A stretch of DNA of 64,000 nt, taken from contig KL647288.1 of the NCBI GenBank assembly GCA_000727475.1, positions 4,335,604 to 4,399,603 of the forward strand, in the 5' to 3' direction. Source of the DNA: Sarcocystis neurona. Its lineage: Eukaryota; Apicomplexa; Conoidasida; Eucoccidiorida; Sarcocystidae. Shown here in pieces: positions 34,801 to 47,210 of the stretch. Position 1 is the stretch's first letter. Each line of letters begins with the position of its first letter. The translations under genes and the position numbers were made by a program. The notes under the pieces were generated by a model, which did not search any database, was not told the origin of the DNA, and worked only from the letters and a program-made list of their open reading frames with translations.

Positions 34801-37474
34801 AAATACAAGTAGAAATCCACACATACGTATATCAGCGTACAGAAGAACACTTCGTCCCTCCAGATGCTTAGGTATCTATATAAATAAATAGCTCTCGCAG
34901 CAAAAAAATAACACGCCGCCTGCGTGCGTCGCACGCTACATATATGTGCATATACGGATTCGGTCAAGTATTGTAACCACAATGCCTCCGCAATAAACAC
35001 ATCTGTTGAAAACTCCTTTTTGACGACCGAAAAATCCATTTCACGTGCGTTGCTGTGCATGCGCGTGCGTTGTGGCAGTCGGCGCAGCTCGAGTGCGGTT
35101 GCGCGTGTGCCTATGCGTCTGCTGATGTTACCGTCCTTTCACGGAAACAACTATGTTGCTCAATCCCGCTCCACGCATCTACTTTTTTTCTTTTCCGCGC
35201 GCCGACTGTTTTTCGTATTACTTGCCAAACAGCTTTTTCTTGTGATATGATGCCAGTGCGTGGGTCCGGTGCTGTTCTTTCCATGTGCAAGTCTACTGTA
35301 CATCTTTCCTCCCGAAGATGATCGTGCTGTCCTCGCAAAGGTGCTGCATTCCGTAATTTCCTCAGTCACTCTTTTCGCGTGCCGCATGCCACTTTTATGT
35401 CCTCATTTATCAACAGCAATCGCGTGACCTGACTGTTTCTGCGGTCACCAATACACAATTGTTCTGTACCTCGCCGCTGACTGTCGTTTTTTGCTCTCCA
35501 GCGAATAGCTAAATTGAGCTGTTCAGGTCTTTATATCTGGCACACTCAGAGGCAGAAAGGGTGCACAAGCGGGGATTTCGAAGTCTGTAACAGTCTGCTA
35601 CTCGGTGCTGTCGTCCGCACTTCTCTGTAGACACACTACCACAGTTACATATTTGCGGATGTGTGTGTCTGCACGTGTATGCCCGTACGCGTCCAGACAC
35701 ATATATAATACACTGGTCCGTACTAATACGCATAAGTGTACGCCTTCGTCGCGGGGTTATTTTGTCGTGCTAAAACATTTCGTTGCCCGTACGTTGCACG
35801 AACTGCGTTCATACAGAAAATGCCGGTTCCATAAATACATTGTCTGTCTTTTCTTTTGTGTGTTTGTGTGGTGCGTGCGGCCGTTCTTTGTCTCTGCTCT
35901 CTTCGAGGATCCCTATTGTTCGACTGTATGCTGATGAAGTTTTGATTCGTTTCATGAACGCCTGAAAAAGAGAGGGAATGAGAGAGACGGGGAGAGAGAG
36001 AGTGCACGGGAAAAAGAAGAGCTTCTGCTGTTTGTGTACCCTTCCGAATCGTGCATTCACTGTTGTAGTTACGGAGTGTCAGAGCACGAAATCTACTGTT
36101 TTTGTGTCTCTCCTCCTTTTACGTCGTGATTACTGCCTTCACAACGTGTTGATATTCGAGGACGCAACCGTGGCACCAAGGAGAAGGACACAGCGTCCTC
36201 CGTTTTCTTCGTTGTCAGCGTTCCGTCGCGTTCACGCCTTCGTTTCCATAAGTTGTTCGCCTTCGCAACTGTCTCTGCACCGGTATCTCAACTCGAGAAA
36301 AATTTGTCTGCGTAAATATTTCCATCCATTTTTTCCCGGGCTCCTCCACGTAGCACACCCACACAAACACATATATACTTTATGCGTGTGAACCTCTCCA
36401 TATGTGACCATTCGCGTGTATACGTAAAAGTGTGTGCGTGCGTAGATCAAATAGTCGAAACGTATCCAACGTCGCTCTTCGGCATATGTGACACCAAAAC
36501 ACAATGTATGTGTTGTCTACTACATAAGCTTCCATCCCTTTCTTAATCTCTCTTACTCTTTCTCCGTAGACATATATATGTAGACGTTCTTTCAAAATGA
36601 TACAGGGTGCTGGAAGATGAGGAAACTTTAGGTTCTCAAGCGCAACGGCGGCGCTCCTCTTTGACGTCGCTGTCTTACTTTCGAAAAACAGCTGGGCGCC
36701 GCGTGCTGCTTTCTGCTGGAGCATTGCATGTCTGAATATGCGACTGGGTTCCTCAGTAGTGTCTCGACACCCGCTGCCAGAGGTACGAGACTCGTCACTG
36801 CACATAAATATCTATGACCGCAGGCTCTTACTCTATACCAGCCAACCACATACGCACATATATATATATATATATATACACACGTGCGCATATATATATA
36901 TATATATGTAGCACCGTACACTGCAGTGGTGAGGCACAGTCACAGAGGATGGGTGCACCATAGAATGACCGTAGGATTATGTATATACGTATATACATAT
37001 ATATATATGTACATGTACATTACATATAGACATATATAAATAATATATGTATGTATATACACGTATGCATGTAGCGCTCTACACTTCGTTACTCGTGTTC
37101 TATCAGAAGGAGTGCTACGCGTATATGAGTATGTCTAAACCGGCGCGCGCATTTATGTATGGAGGGCGGCACATGTATATACCAAAACACATATATGTGT
37201 GCGAGTATATATGCGTGTAACTCTATTATCGACTGCAACGATACCTGTGTATGCATATATATATATATGTATGTATGCATGAATTTGTATGTGTACGCTT
37301 CTCTTCCTGTATGTATATCCAGTGTATGGGTGTGTACACACTTATACATGTATATGTGGGAATTTCTTTATTCTTCATACATACACATACACATATATGT
37401 GTATATACCCACGACCTATATATATGAACTACAAGCAGTCTCCACCTACCTGTTGTGCATGCGTTTGCGTGTAG
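34801..37474. other. repeat-rich stretch with ambiguous exon-like islands
   Basis: Around 36,620-36,785 all readings compete. On the plus strand, an acceptor-like TTTAG and a donor-like GAG/GTACGA bracket 36,622-36,782. On the minus strand, one frame carries an in-frame GTAAGA donor and another starts at ATG 36,805. Dense TA and CATA microsatellites occupy about 36,855-37,430. These islands may belong to the gene that appears to end at 38,402. Confidence 0.4.
36855..37430. repeat. TA and CATA microsatellite cluster
   Basis: Long TA runs occur near 36,859-36,877 and 36,891-36,907, and again in the 36,970-37,060 and 37,255-37,270 areas, mixed with CATA tetranucleotides. A related cluster lies at 37,615-37,900. 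Confidence 0.8.
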
Positions 37475-38402
37475 AGCTGATCCAGATTTTCCTCTTTTTG
37501 ACTCAAAAACTCCCTTTTTCTCCCTCCCACACTTCGAGAGGATATCTTTCATAAGAGGAAACTTCTCTTCAGGAAAGAAAAGGTACACTCGTATGCACGC
37601 GAGTCTCATTTATGTGCTTACAAACATACGCATACATATATACATATATATGTATACATATATGTGCTCACACAACCCTATACATATATTTATATATATA
37701 TACTCTTGCACATATATATATATATATATGTACACGTATTTACTGGTAGGTCTAAATGTGCTCGTGTAGGCAGGAAAGCCGTGTACGTGTACATCCATTA
37801 TGTGTGTATATAAATGCTCAGACATATATATATATATATGTATAGAGAGAGGGAGACACTTGTACATACATATATATGTGTATGATTACACACGTATAAA
37901 TACGGTGTGTAGACAGAGAAACCGTGTGAATGTCGCGTTGCTGTGGCTGGGCCACGTGCTGCTGCTGGGGCTGTTGTCCGTTGGTGCTTCTGCTGTCGAA
38001 CGACGAACAACAGCAGGCGCCCGCTTGAAGAGGAACTGCCGCAGCTGCTTTTTCTGGCGAAGGAAATTCTCTTTGTACGCAGCTGCAGAACGTGGCAGTT
38101 GAAGCTTCCATCCCGCAGGTGATGCCAGAAGACACTGCTGCTCCTGCGTAGATTAGGCTGGTGTGTGAAGCGCTGCTGCCGCCGCTGCGAGGTAGACAGT
38201 GTCCTGGTGGGCGCGGCTTTTCTTATGCAGGCGCTGCAGCAGCCGAGTCCCACGGCAGCAGCAGCGACAGGGACGACTACCTGAGCCTAGCAGCAGCTGC
38301 AGCAGTCCGACGAGGGACAGCAGCGCTTCGAGCGTGAACGCGCGCAGCAAACGCACCTCGAGCGACAGCGACAGATGCAGCAAGAGCGGCGGCGTTGAAT
38401 AA
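37475..38402 (+). CDS. tentative last two exons of an unrecognised gene
   Basis: The exon at 37,475-37,582 (acceptor TTGCGTGTAG, donor GTACAC) has an open, non-repetitive frame containing DPDFPLFDSKTPFFSLPHFE. It ends in phase two and fits a terminal exon at 38,231-38,402 (acceptor TTATGCAG). The second exon reads a Ser/Arg-rich tail including SSVNARSKRTSSDSDR and stops at TAA, 120 bases before the SPT2-like ATG. The terminal exon is CAG/AGC-rich and other frames are also open, so it is the weaker half. No family was recognised. Alternatively, the first exon could splice to 38,489 and extend the SPT2-like gene upstream. Confidence 0.35.
37615..37900. repeat. TA/CATA microsatellite
   Basis: Alternating TA runs (for example near 37,711-37,728 and 37,825-37,840) lie within the proposed intron between 37,582 and 38,231. 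Confidence 0.8.
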
Positions 38403-38522
38403 CCAGCAAAGGCAGCAGCAGAAGTTGGAGGAGCAGACCGAGAGCAGCAGGAGGGGTGACGCTGCGGCTGCTGCGTCTTCTTTTTCAGCAGCGTGGACGA
38501 ACATCTGCTTCTTCACCTCGAG

Positions 38523-41500
38523 ATGGACTACGTCGATTTCTTGTTGCGGGGTTGCGGTCATTTGCAGACAGGAAGCGACGAGCAGAACAAGAAGAAAACA
38601 AAAAACTTTGCAGCGGTTGACAAACGACCGGGCGCCAGTGCAGCACCAGCAACAGCAGCGCCAGCAGCAGCATCCTTCCCAGCACCAGTAGCAGGCGCTT
38701 CAAGAACAGCAGCAGCGCTACGGGGGAAAGCAGGCGAAGCAGGAGGAAGTAGAGGAGGAGGAGCACCGTCGGAAGACGAACTGGAGACCGTTGTCGCCAG
38801 GGAGTGGAGAAGAGAAAGGAAGAAAGAACTGCTTCTGCTTTTGCGTAAAGCGAACCGATCAGGGCAGGCGTTACACCCTTCTCTGCAAAAAGCTATCAAC
38901 GAACTTGCTGCTTTAAAAGAAGTACCCGAACTCTTCCCACCGAAGGACATTCTGCAACAGCGTGTGAAACAGCGCCGGCAACAACTGCAACAGCAGCAAC
39001 TGCAGCAGCAGCAACTGCAGCAGCGGCAGCAGGAGGGACACCGCCACACCTCCACGCCGGCCCGTAGTTGTCAACAGCAGGTATCTCCTTTCTCGAGTCG
39101 CGATGAAGAAGCAGCAGCAGCAGGTAAGGCAGCCTGTTGCGCTTGCAACGCCGTGCGTGTCTTGTCTATTCCTCAGTATTTCCCCTGCTGCTCGCTTTCG
39201 CTGCAGTGCAGCAGTACTTCACCGCCCAGTCCCACACCTCCGTTCTGTCTCTGTCTTTCAAGTCTCTCCTTCTCCCGTCTCTCGTTTTTCTTCGTCTTTC
39301 TCGTCCCGCTCTCCTTCTCGTCTCTCGTCCTCTCCTTTTTCTCTTTTTTCTCTTCCCCTCCTCTATCTTCCTCTCTCTTGCTTCCCTTGCTGTCGCGCTT
39401 TACGGCTGTTCAGACCGTCGCGGGTAACTTTGCACGGAAGTGTAGTTTCTTATTTTGAACTTCTTCTCCACGACCACGTTTTCCGTACCTCTGGCAGCTC
39501 GGTGCATCTCGGGACGCCTTTGCCTCCCCCCGGTGGTGGATATACACATACACGTACATTTCCAGATACTTGTCTCCGCCTTTCTTTCTTCACCATCTAT
39601 ACACTTGCGCACCTACGTCTGTACGTAGAGGTCAATAAATCGCTGTAAGTGTTCACACACATTTCTTTCTTTGTGTTGCTAAATTGTCGTCCACTCTGTT
39701 CGTGCGAGATATTTTCTGCGTCTCCGTCTTTGTCCGCATGTATCTCGCTGTTCGCTGCCTGCTTCTCTGTAAGCTCCGTTTGTTGTGTCTCTCTGTGTAC
39801 GTGAGGATCTCTCTCTAAAAAGACGTACATTTCTCGGTAATTTTTTCCGGCGACGTGTCGGTTCTCTCCTCTCCATCCTCCGCGCTCTCTGTGCCGCGAT
39901 CTTGCCAGGCGTCGCTGCATCACCATTCCTCCTTTTGCAGCAGGACACCTGTCTTGCTGCGAGGAGCTCTCGGTCTTGTCGACTGCGGCACATTGCTGTT
40001 TTGTGCGCCGCGCGTGTAAAATCGGCGAGTGGGTGGTTCTCTCTGTTCCCCTTCTGTCGAACTGTCTGTCTCTCTCTTCTTCAACCCCCCCCGTCTCGTG
40101 GACTTTTCTCGAAATAGTCGTCGCCCTGGCCTTCCGCATTCCTGTGTCGCTCCCCGTCTCGCTGTTTGTCTCTGTAGAGGTCTACGCGTCTCCCCGCCGC
40201 TGCTGCAGCATCGGTGCATCACGTAGACTGCAGTGCGAACTGCTTGTCAGTCTCTGTCTCTACGGGAAAACTCTGCACAAAAGTGTTTGCTTTGCCCAGT
40301 GCTTTTTTGCGTCGTCTGCTGTTTGCCAGCGGAACACCGGGTTGCTGCACGGGGAGGAGACAGTCCAACGTCGTTCGCGGTGAAGCGACCAAGCAGCACC
40401 ACCTGCAGCAGGCCAGGCGAACAGCGGCAGCAGCCGACGACGCACTTGGCTGCTGCGCAGGAACTCCAACAGCAGCTCCAGGAAAGGCGGCGGCAGCTGC
40501 TGCGCCTCCAAGCCCAGCAGGAGCGGGAGCGGGCCATGGCAGCAGCTGCTGCTGCGGCCCAACACGTGGCTGCGATCAAAAGGAAGAAGCACATGGCATT
40601 CTTCATGCCAGTGGCCGGGCGCGTGGGGGGGACCTTCTGCACTGCTGCTGCTACCGCCTCGAGACGCAGCAGCAGCAACAGTAAAAGGTCGACCAGCACC
40701 GGCAGCACTTCTTACGGCGACAGGGTGCTGATGCTGCCCCCGTCTCGTGGGCTGCTACTGGAGCAGCACCGAGGATATGCTGCAGTAGCGCTGGCAGAGC
40801 GAGCCGGCAACAGCAGAGCCAGCACCAGCAGCGCTGGCCGCCGGAGAGGCCATATCACCGCAGCAGCCGACTTAGACCGCGGACACTACGAGAACGAGGG
40901 AGACAGCAACACCAGCTGCAGCAGCAGCAGCAACACCAGCAGCGGCTTGAAAGGAGTGAACGGCATCCCCCGGCCTGCTAAGAGGTGGGTAGGGCGGAAA
41001 CTAGTAGTGGAGAGGCGAACCGGAAGATCTACGGTTGTGTACAATCCTTCCGTAAAAACAGCAAACGCAGAATCTTACGCAGAAGAAGCGACAGCGACAG
41101 CAACAGCTACAGCAGGAGCAAGAGCAACAGCAGCGGAAGGGGGAACAGGGAAAACGGAAGGAGCGGTCACACGACCCGTAGCAACAGCGGAACGAAAAGC
41201 AGCTGCAGTCACGGCAGAATCAGCAGCGGCACCAGTAGCTGTGGCAGGGACAGCAGGGACGAAGGATGCAGCAGCAGCAGCGGCATCCACGGCAGCAGCG
41301 GCAACATCAGCGGTAGGGGCTAGAAGAGCGGCAGCAGCTGGACGACCAACAGCAGCAGCAGCAGGAGAGATAGCCACCGGAGGACGAGCAGCAGCAACTA
41401 CAGCGACAGCTGAAGCAGGACAACGGACAGGAGGGAAAACTGCGCGACAGTCCTTACCAGCAGCGTCTCCAGCCGCAGTAGGAAGCACAGCGGGTCCAGG

Positions 41501-44500
41501 AGCGCCAGCCGCAACAGAAGTCAAGACAGCAGCAGCAACCCGAAGTGAGACTTCTTCATGCGGAATAGCAGGAACGCAACCAAGTTTCAAAGTTTTGCCA
41601 GCTGTTGTGGCAGCAACGAGTGCGAAGAGGCCTGCTGCTGCGGCACCTCCTGTCTCCCGAGCAGCGGCAGCAGCACCAGCAGCAGTCACAACAACAGCCG
41701 CGGCAGCACGAACTCCGCCTCGCTCGACCTCGTCGTGTTCCTCAGTAGTGGCACCCGCATCAAGCATCGCAGCAGCAACAACAGCAGAAGTATCGCGCGT
41801 CTTACCTACCGTCCCAGCTGCAGCAAGGTTGCCGTCGTCGGCATCTTTCCTGTCCGCCGGTTCCGGGGACGTACGTTCACCACCAGAAGCACGTCTGCTT
41901 TCACCAGCTGTAGCTGCAGCAGCAGCAGCAGCGTCTTCCGCAGGAGCGGGAGGAGCGGCATTAGGACGAGGAACTGCAGCTGCAAAAACTGTTTCGAGTG
42001 AATCGCCTCGTTTCGAAGCACCAGCAGCAGAAGCAGCAGCAGCAACAGCATTTTCTAGGGCTTCTTCTTCCGAAGGATTTGCTGCAGCTGGAGCAGCAGC
42101 ACATGCTCTGGGTCCAGCTAGCGGCAAAGATATAGGAGCAGCAGCACGTCCAGGCACCTATTTAGTGGAGTCGGGAAGCCAAGAAACAACAGTAGCCTTG
42201 GAAAGGACCTACTACCCACCTGCTGTCCCTGAGGAAAAAGTAAGAACCTTGCCGCTGTCAAGAGTGTGCGTGCGAGACGAAGGGGGCAGACCTGTAGACA
42301 TTTCGGGTGTATGTGCGCTGCCCCCTCTCATTAATGCACAGCCGCAAGTGCAGCAGCAGCAGCTTCCCGCGCGTGCGTTTCCTGTTTCTGCGTCGTCCGC
42401 GCTCGCTTCTGCTGCAGGTCGGCAGCCGCAGCAGACGCTTGCGTGTTCTCAGCAGCGGCTGCTGCCACCACATGTGAAGCCGGAGGACGCGCAACGCCTC
42501 CCAGAGCAGCACCAGCAGCCGGAACACATGCAACAGCAGAAGGGGAAACAAGAGCTGACGCCACACCAGCCGGTAAAACAGCAACGAGAGCGTCGTCCCC
42601 ATTTGGTTCCTTCTTCCCGTCAGAAGCAGCAGCTGCACCAAGAACAAGTGCAAGAAGAGCAGCTGCTGCCCCAGCAGGTGCTTCCGGCTGTGTCTACTCC
42701 TCACCACGAACAGCAGCAGCAGCAGGAGGAGCAGGAGCAAAGTGAACGGCAGCGGATTCTCATGTGCTTCTTCGCCTCTCAGAGGGAGAAGCAAGAACAG
42801 CAACAAGGCCATCAGCAACAGCAAGAGAAGAACCAGCAGAGTTTTCCGTCTGTTTGTCAGCGACAGCGGCATGATGTACCCTCATCCTTCCTCCTCGCCG
42901 ATTCACACGAGCTTTTTTCTTCCACACCTGTCATAAAGCAGCAACAGCAACAGCAGCAGCCCCCTCTCGCTGGTGCAGGTGCACAGGTTGCTGCCTCTCC
43001 TGTGTCACCGTCTCTTTTACAACAGCAGCAGCAGACGACTTCTCAGCAGTTGCCGCTGCGCAGCACTGGGTATAAGGATGCTGCCGCAGTTCCTGCCCTT
43101 ACCACTGCCGCTGTTGCTGCCGCTGCTGCTGGTGCGCGTGAAATTCGTTCTGGTGGGAGTGTTTCCACGCCTACTGCTGTTGTTCTTTTTCCTCCTGCTG
43201 ACGTTGTTGTTGACCCCTCTGCTGCTTGTATTGCTGCTGCTGCTGCTTCTGCTTCTTCTTCAGTTCCTACTGGTGCAGCTGCTGTTGCAGTTGCTGAGGT
43301 GCCACTGCCTACCTTGCATCCACCTGGTAGAGAGAACACCTCACCGCAGCAGCATTTAGCCCCACATTCTACTTCTTCTTCCTGTTCCTCTTCTGCTTCT
43401 TCTTCTGCTTTATGGCGGCCTTTGCAAATGACGACTGCAGCGGCGACAGCCACACGCGCGGACAGAGACGAGACGGGCGGAGCTCCAGCGGGCGCTGCTG
43501 CTGTCGCACGTTCTCCAGTGCGGAGGCCGCCCAGTGAGGAGGCGAGCACGTGCGTCTCGTTTCGGGCCCATCAGACTTGTGCTGAGGAGAGTGTTTCCTT
43601 GGTAGAGAAAGGAGCAGCAGCTCCTTCAGAATTGCGTACGAGTGGCACAAAAGAACAAGATGCAGCCGATAGGATTGCATGCGGTGCTCCTTCTGCAGCA
43701 ACAGCAGGAACAGCGCCACCGTTACCACCAGCAGCTGACCAGGTCGTAGCTTTTTGTGGTGCGGCTCCTGCTGCTTGTGCGGGCAGCTGCATCAGCCGAA
43801 TGAAGTCAGAGCTTGGCGTAGCAGACACTCGTGTTGTTACCACTCCTGCTGCTGCTTGCTCAAGTGCTGACGGTGCTGCTGCTACTCCTGTCGCAATGCA
43901 CTTGCAAGCTGCCCAAAGCTCCACCGGTTCAACGGTAGCAGGAGGCGTGCCTGCTGAACTTGCGGCTGTGGCAAGTCCTGCTACTTCTGCTGTTGCTGCT
44001 GAACCTGCTGCTGCCGTGGCTCCTTCTGGCTCTGCTGTTGCTGCTGAATTTGCTGCTGCCCTAGCTCCTCCTGGTTCTGCTGCTGCTGCTCCCCTTGCAG
44101 CTACAGTAGCTTCCACAACAGTTGCTTCCTTTGATGCTTCTCTTGATGATGCTGCTGCTTCCGCCGTTGCCAATACTGTTGCGAATCTCGCTGCTTTTTT
44201 TAGATCAGCTGCTTCAAACGCTGATGCAGCCAGTGCTGCTTCAGCTGCTACGACTAGGACGCCTTCTGTAGAGGCTCTTAAAAAAGACGGCAGTCAATTC
44301 TCGTGTGCCTCTGCTGTCGTAGCTGTTCCTTCTGCATCGCCTGCTGCTTCTGCTGCCGCCGCTGCTACAGCTGCAGCACCACCAATTGCTACTTCTGCTG
44401 CTGTGTTTCCACATGGAAATGCTGTTGCTTCTGCTGCTGCCCCACCTGCGGTTGCTGATTCCGCTGGTGCCTTCGTTCGTCCGCCTGCTGCTGGTGGCCT

Positions 44501-47210
44501 TTGTCATCGCTCAGCTGCGACCACGGCTGGCGTTCCTCCTCTTCTTCCTGCTGCTGCTGCTGCGTGTGCGGCCGCTCCTTCTGGTGGCGCTGGCGTCCCT
44601 CTTTCTGCGGGTGCAGCTGCTACAGCGAGGTGCACGCCGCGGCTTATGCAGGGGAAGGCCGAGGCGCCGCAGACAGCAGCTGCCGCACGCCTTGCGAGTG
44701 TATTCGGTCCAGAGAAAAGGCCGAATCATCCCTTGGTGTATTCGTACAGAGACGCGACGAGGAGCAGCAGAGAGGAAGAAGCAGCAGCAGAGAGGAAAAG
44801 GAAGCGAGCAGGTTGCTCCCTGGTCTTAGGTAGTGGTAACAGGAACGAAGGCAAGGCGGCTGGAGCACCCGCAGCGCTGGTGTTGCGGAAAACAGAGTCC
44901 AACAGAAGCAGCAGAGAGGCGCTTCCTTCTGCAGCAGCAGGGAGGGTATCTAACACACATAAAGACACTCCACCACAGCAGCTTCAACAGCAGCTGCCGC
45001 AGCAGCGCAGACAGGAGCAGCAGCAGTGCGCGCAGCAGCGGCTTAAACTTCCACCTTGTACCGCATGCAGCGGTGGACGGCGGACCTCTCCAGCAGCAAG
45101 GACGACGGATATAGCGAACTTCAGAAGTGCTGCTGCTGTTTGCTGGAAGCCTGCCTCACCCGCTTCGCAAGAGCAGCAACGACAGCAGCAGGAGCGTCCT
45201 GGGGAGCAACGGGAACTGCAACAGCGGCCACAGCGAAAAGGTGGGCAGCCTGTGCGTGGTGCTGCCCAGGCAGAAAAAGACCCAGGCACCGCTCCTGTCC
45301 CAGGCGCCAACGCTGCTGCCGCTGCGGAAGGAGCAGGTGCGGTCACTTTGTGGCGTAGCGGTGGGACGCCCTCCAGCAGCAGCAGCGGCTCCGACTCCTC
45401 GTCTTCAGATACCTCTTACTCGCCGTCGCCTTTACACGCACAAATAGCGGCTCTGGCTGCCTTCTTTCGTAGCAGGGATCCGCAGCAGAGCAGCAACAGC
45501 AGCAGTGCGAATCGGCCGAAGCATCGGAGCGCCGCAGCAGCGACAGAAGAAGCGTTGTCTTTCCCACAGGGAACGGCAGAAAAGAAGGTGGAGAAGACGA
45601 GAGCGAGCAGATCAGCCAGCCAAAACACGGGTGTACCAAAGAGGCTTGAAACAGACGCCTCCTTGAGGACGGCGTGCGTGGGCAGCGCCAGCACCAGCGG
45701 CAGCAGCGGCGGGCACTGCAGCGCCGATCGCAACGTTGCCGAAAGCGTGTGTAATATTCACAAAAGCAGCAGCAGCAGCAAACATAGCCAGTTTAGAGGC
45801 GCAGGACCGTCAGACAGCTGCAACGGTGAAACGCTCGGAATTCGTAGCAGCAGCAGCACCATCAGGACTAGCCAAGGCAGGAGCAAGGCCGACATCCGTA
45901 GCAGTGGCACGAACAGCAGCCACTTCAGAAACAGCAACAACGGGTCTGTAGAGATACTGGAGTGCCACGGAAGCAAGCCCGCTGCAGCTGAAAAGCGTGA
46001 CAGGGTGAGAGAAAACAAGCAGGGTAGAGGGAAAGGAGAAAGTAGCCAAGTTCGAGTTATATGTGGAATTCCGCAGCCTCCTCTGCTGCGTTCTCTGTTG
46101 CCGAGTCACAGTGCTGTGGCGGCGGCACGAGCTGCACCAGGGACGCTACACGTGACGACGTCTACCGAGCAGCGGCGTGGCTTCATACCTGCTGCTCTGG
46201 GAAGTTCGACTGGTGCTGCGAGTGACTTTGTACAGACGAGTGCAGCAGAGAGGAGGGAACAGTTCTTCCGCGGGCTTGACTGCCGAGATGGATTTTCTGC
46301 TGCAGCATCTTCAAAACACCTGAAGAAATTTTTGTCTGCCGGTCGCCGTGCTGCTCTCGCAGAGCCTGTTTCCGCCAGTGCTGCTGCTGCTCTAGAGGCT
46401 TACAAGCCGCGAATGCGGGCAACTGCTTGGCCAGTGGAAAGAACTGCTGCTGCTAGCGGCAAAGCTCTTTCTACTGCAGCCGGCGCTACTGCTCCTGCTT
46501 TTCGCTGCTCTGCCGCTGCTGGTCGAGCAGGTGTTGGGACTGCTGTAGTTGCTGCTCGTGGGGAGAGACACAGCCAGCGCAGCAGCGGTGTTGCAGGAGA
46601 GACTTGTTCAACGACGTCTGTGTCTCAGGCAGCAGCTGTGCACCGCACACAAAATCGGCTCAAGATGTTGAGAAACAGTAATAAAGATGAAAAAGTGCTT
46701 TCCTCAGTTCAGCCATGTAGGAGCAGCAGCTGCATCTCATCTACGGCGAGATGGCAGCGAGTTAGTGGCGGCATATCATGTGCACGTGCGTGGGCGCAAG
46801 GCGGTGCCGCCTGCAGGCAGGCCGCAGCAGCGGCACGGAAGCGAAAGTCTGCGGAAGCTGAAGTATACTCAGACGATGGGGAAAGTGTTGATGAAGAGGA
46901 AGAGGAAGCGTGGAGCGAGAGCGACTACGACTTCATAGACGATGAAGAAGGGAAAGCACAGGATGAGAACGCAGAAGAGAAATGTTGGCAGAAGGAAATT
47001 CGGACAATCACAGGATATGACCCGCGAAATTACAGAGATCTCGGGACGGAAGAATGTGAAGAAAGCAATTTGGACCGCGTGCACGCTGAAGAACTCTTCA
47101 GCACCAGAGTGGGGGAGCAGGAAGATGAGAAGGAGCTGCGCTTGCAGCAGCGAGAGAAAGAAAGAAAAGTCAACCGCCACAAAAGGAAAAAAGTCAAAAT
47201 GTGCTCCTGA
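38523..47210 (+). CDS. SPT2-domain chromatin protein with massive homopolymer repeats
   Basis: Two exons, 38,523-39,123 and 40,330-47,210 (donor CAG/GTAAGG, acceptor TTTGCCAG), join in phase to 2,493 residues. The start MDYVDFLLRGCG resembles the MDF-type N terminus of SPT2 proteins. Residues about 80-140 form a charged helical stretch (EDELETVVAREWRRERKKE), followed by poly-Gln. The middle is mostly low complexity: Ser/Asn-rich (about residues 300-400), Ala/Thr-rich (about 450-800), Gln-rich (about 870-1,110), Ala-rich again, then Ser-rich. The last 120 residues are acidic (YSDDGESVDEEEEEAWSESD), then contain WQKEIRTITGYDPRNYRDLG and a charged helix, matching the C-terminal SPT2 histone H3-H4-binding domain, and end in a basic KRKKVKMCS tail. 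A nuclear role in histone handling during transcription is inferred. Most family members are several times shorter. Confidence 0.75.
39124..40329 (+). other. intron of the SPT2-like gene
   Basis: 1,206 bases, strongly pyrimidine-rich (CT and TTC tracts), with GTAAGG donor and TTTGCCAG acceptor. Its antisense strand shows long frames rich in Arg, Glu and Gln that are the mirror of the pyrimidine bias, not evidence of a gene. Confidence 0.75.
40900..45560 (+). repeat. dense CAG/GCA/GCT triplet tracts within coding sequence
   Basis: Imperfect triplet runs encode Gln, Ala, Ser and some Asn/Thr. Between about 41,080 and 42,120 the sense strand is largely GCA-type and the antisense strand also reads as one open Ala-rich frame. 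From about 43,080 to 44,600 Ala is mostly encoded by GCT/GCC, so two codon families build the same residue type in different blocks. Confidence 0.8.

Noticed and set aside
38277..38561. Ala-rich minus-strand frame
   Set aside because: Mirror of CAG/AGC triplets on the plus strand, with no splice signals or family match.
39597..40139. Charged 180-residue minus-strand frame
   Set aside because: It lies opposite the pyrimidine-rich intron of the SPT2-like gene. Such introns automatically give Arg/Glu/Lys-rich antisense frames.
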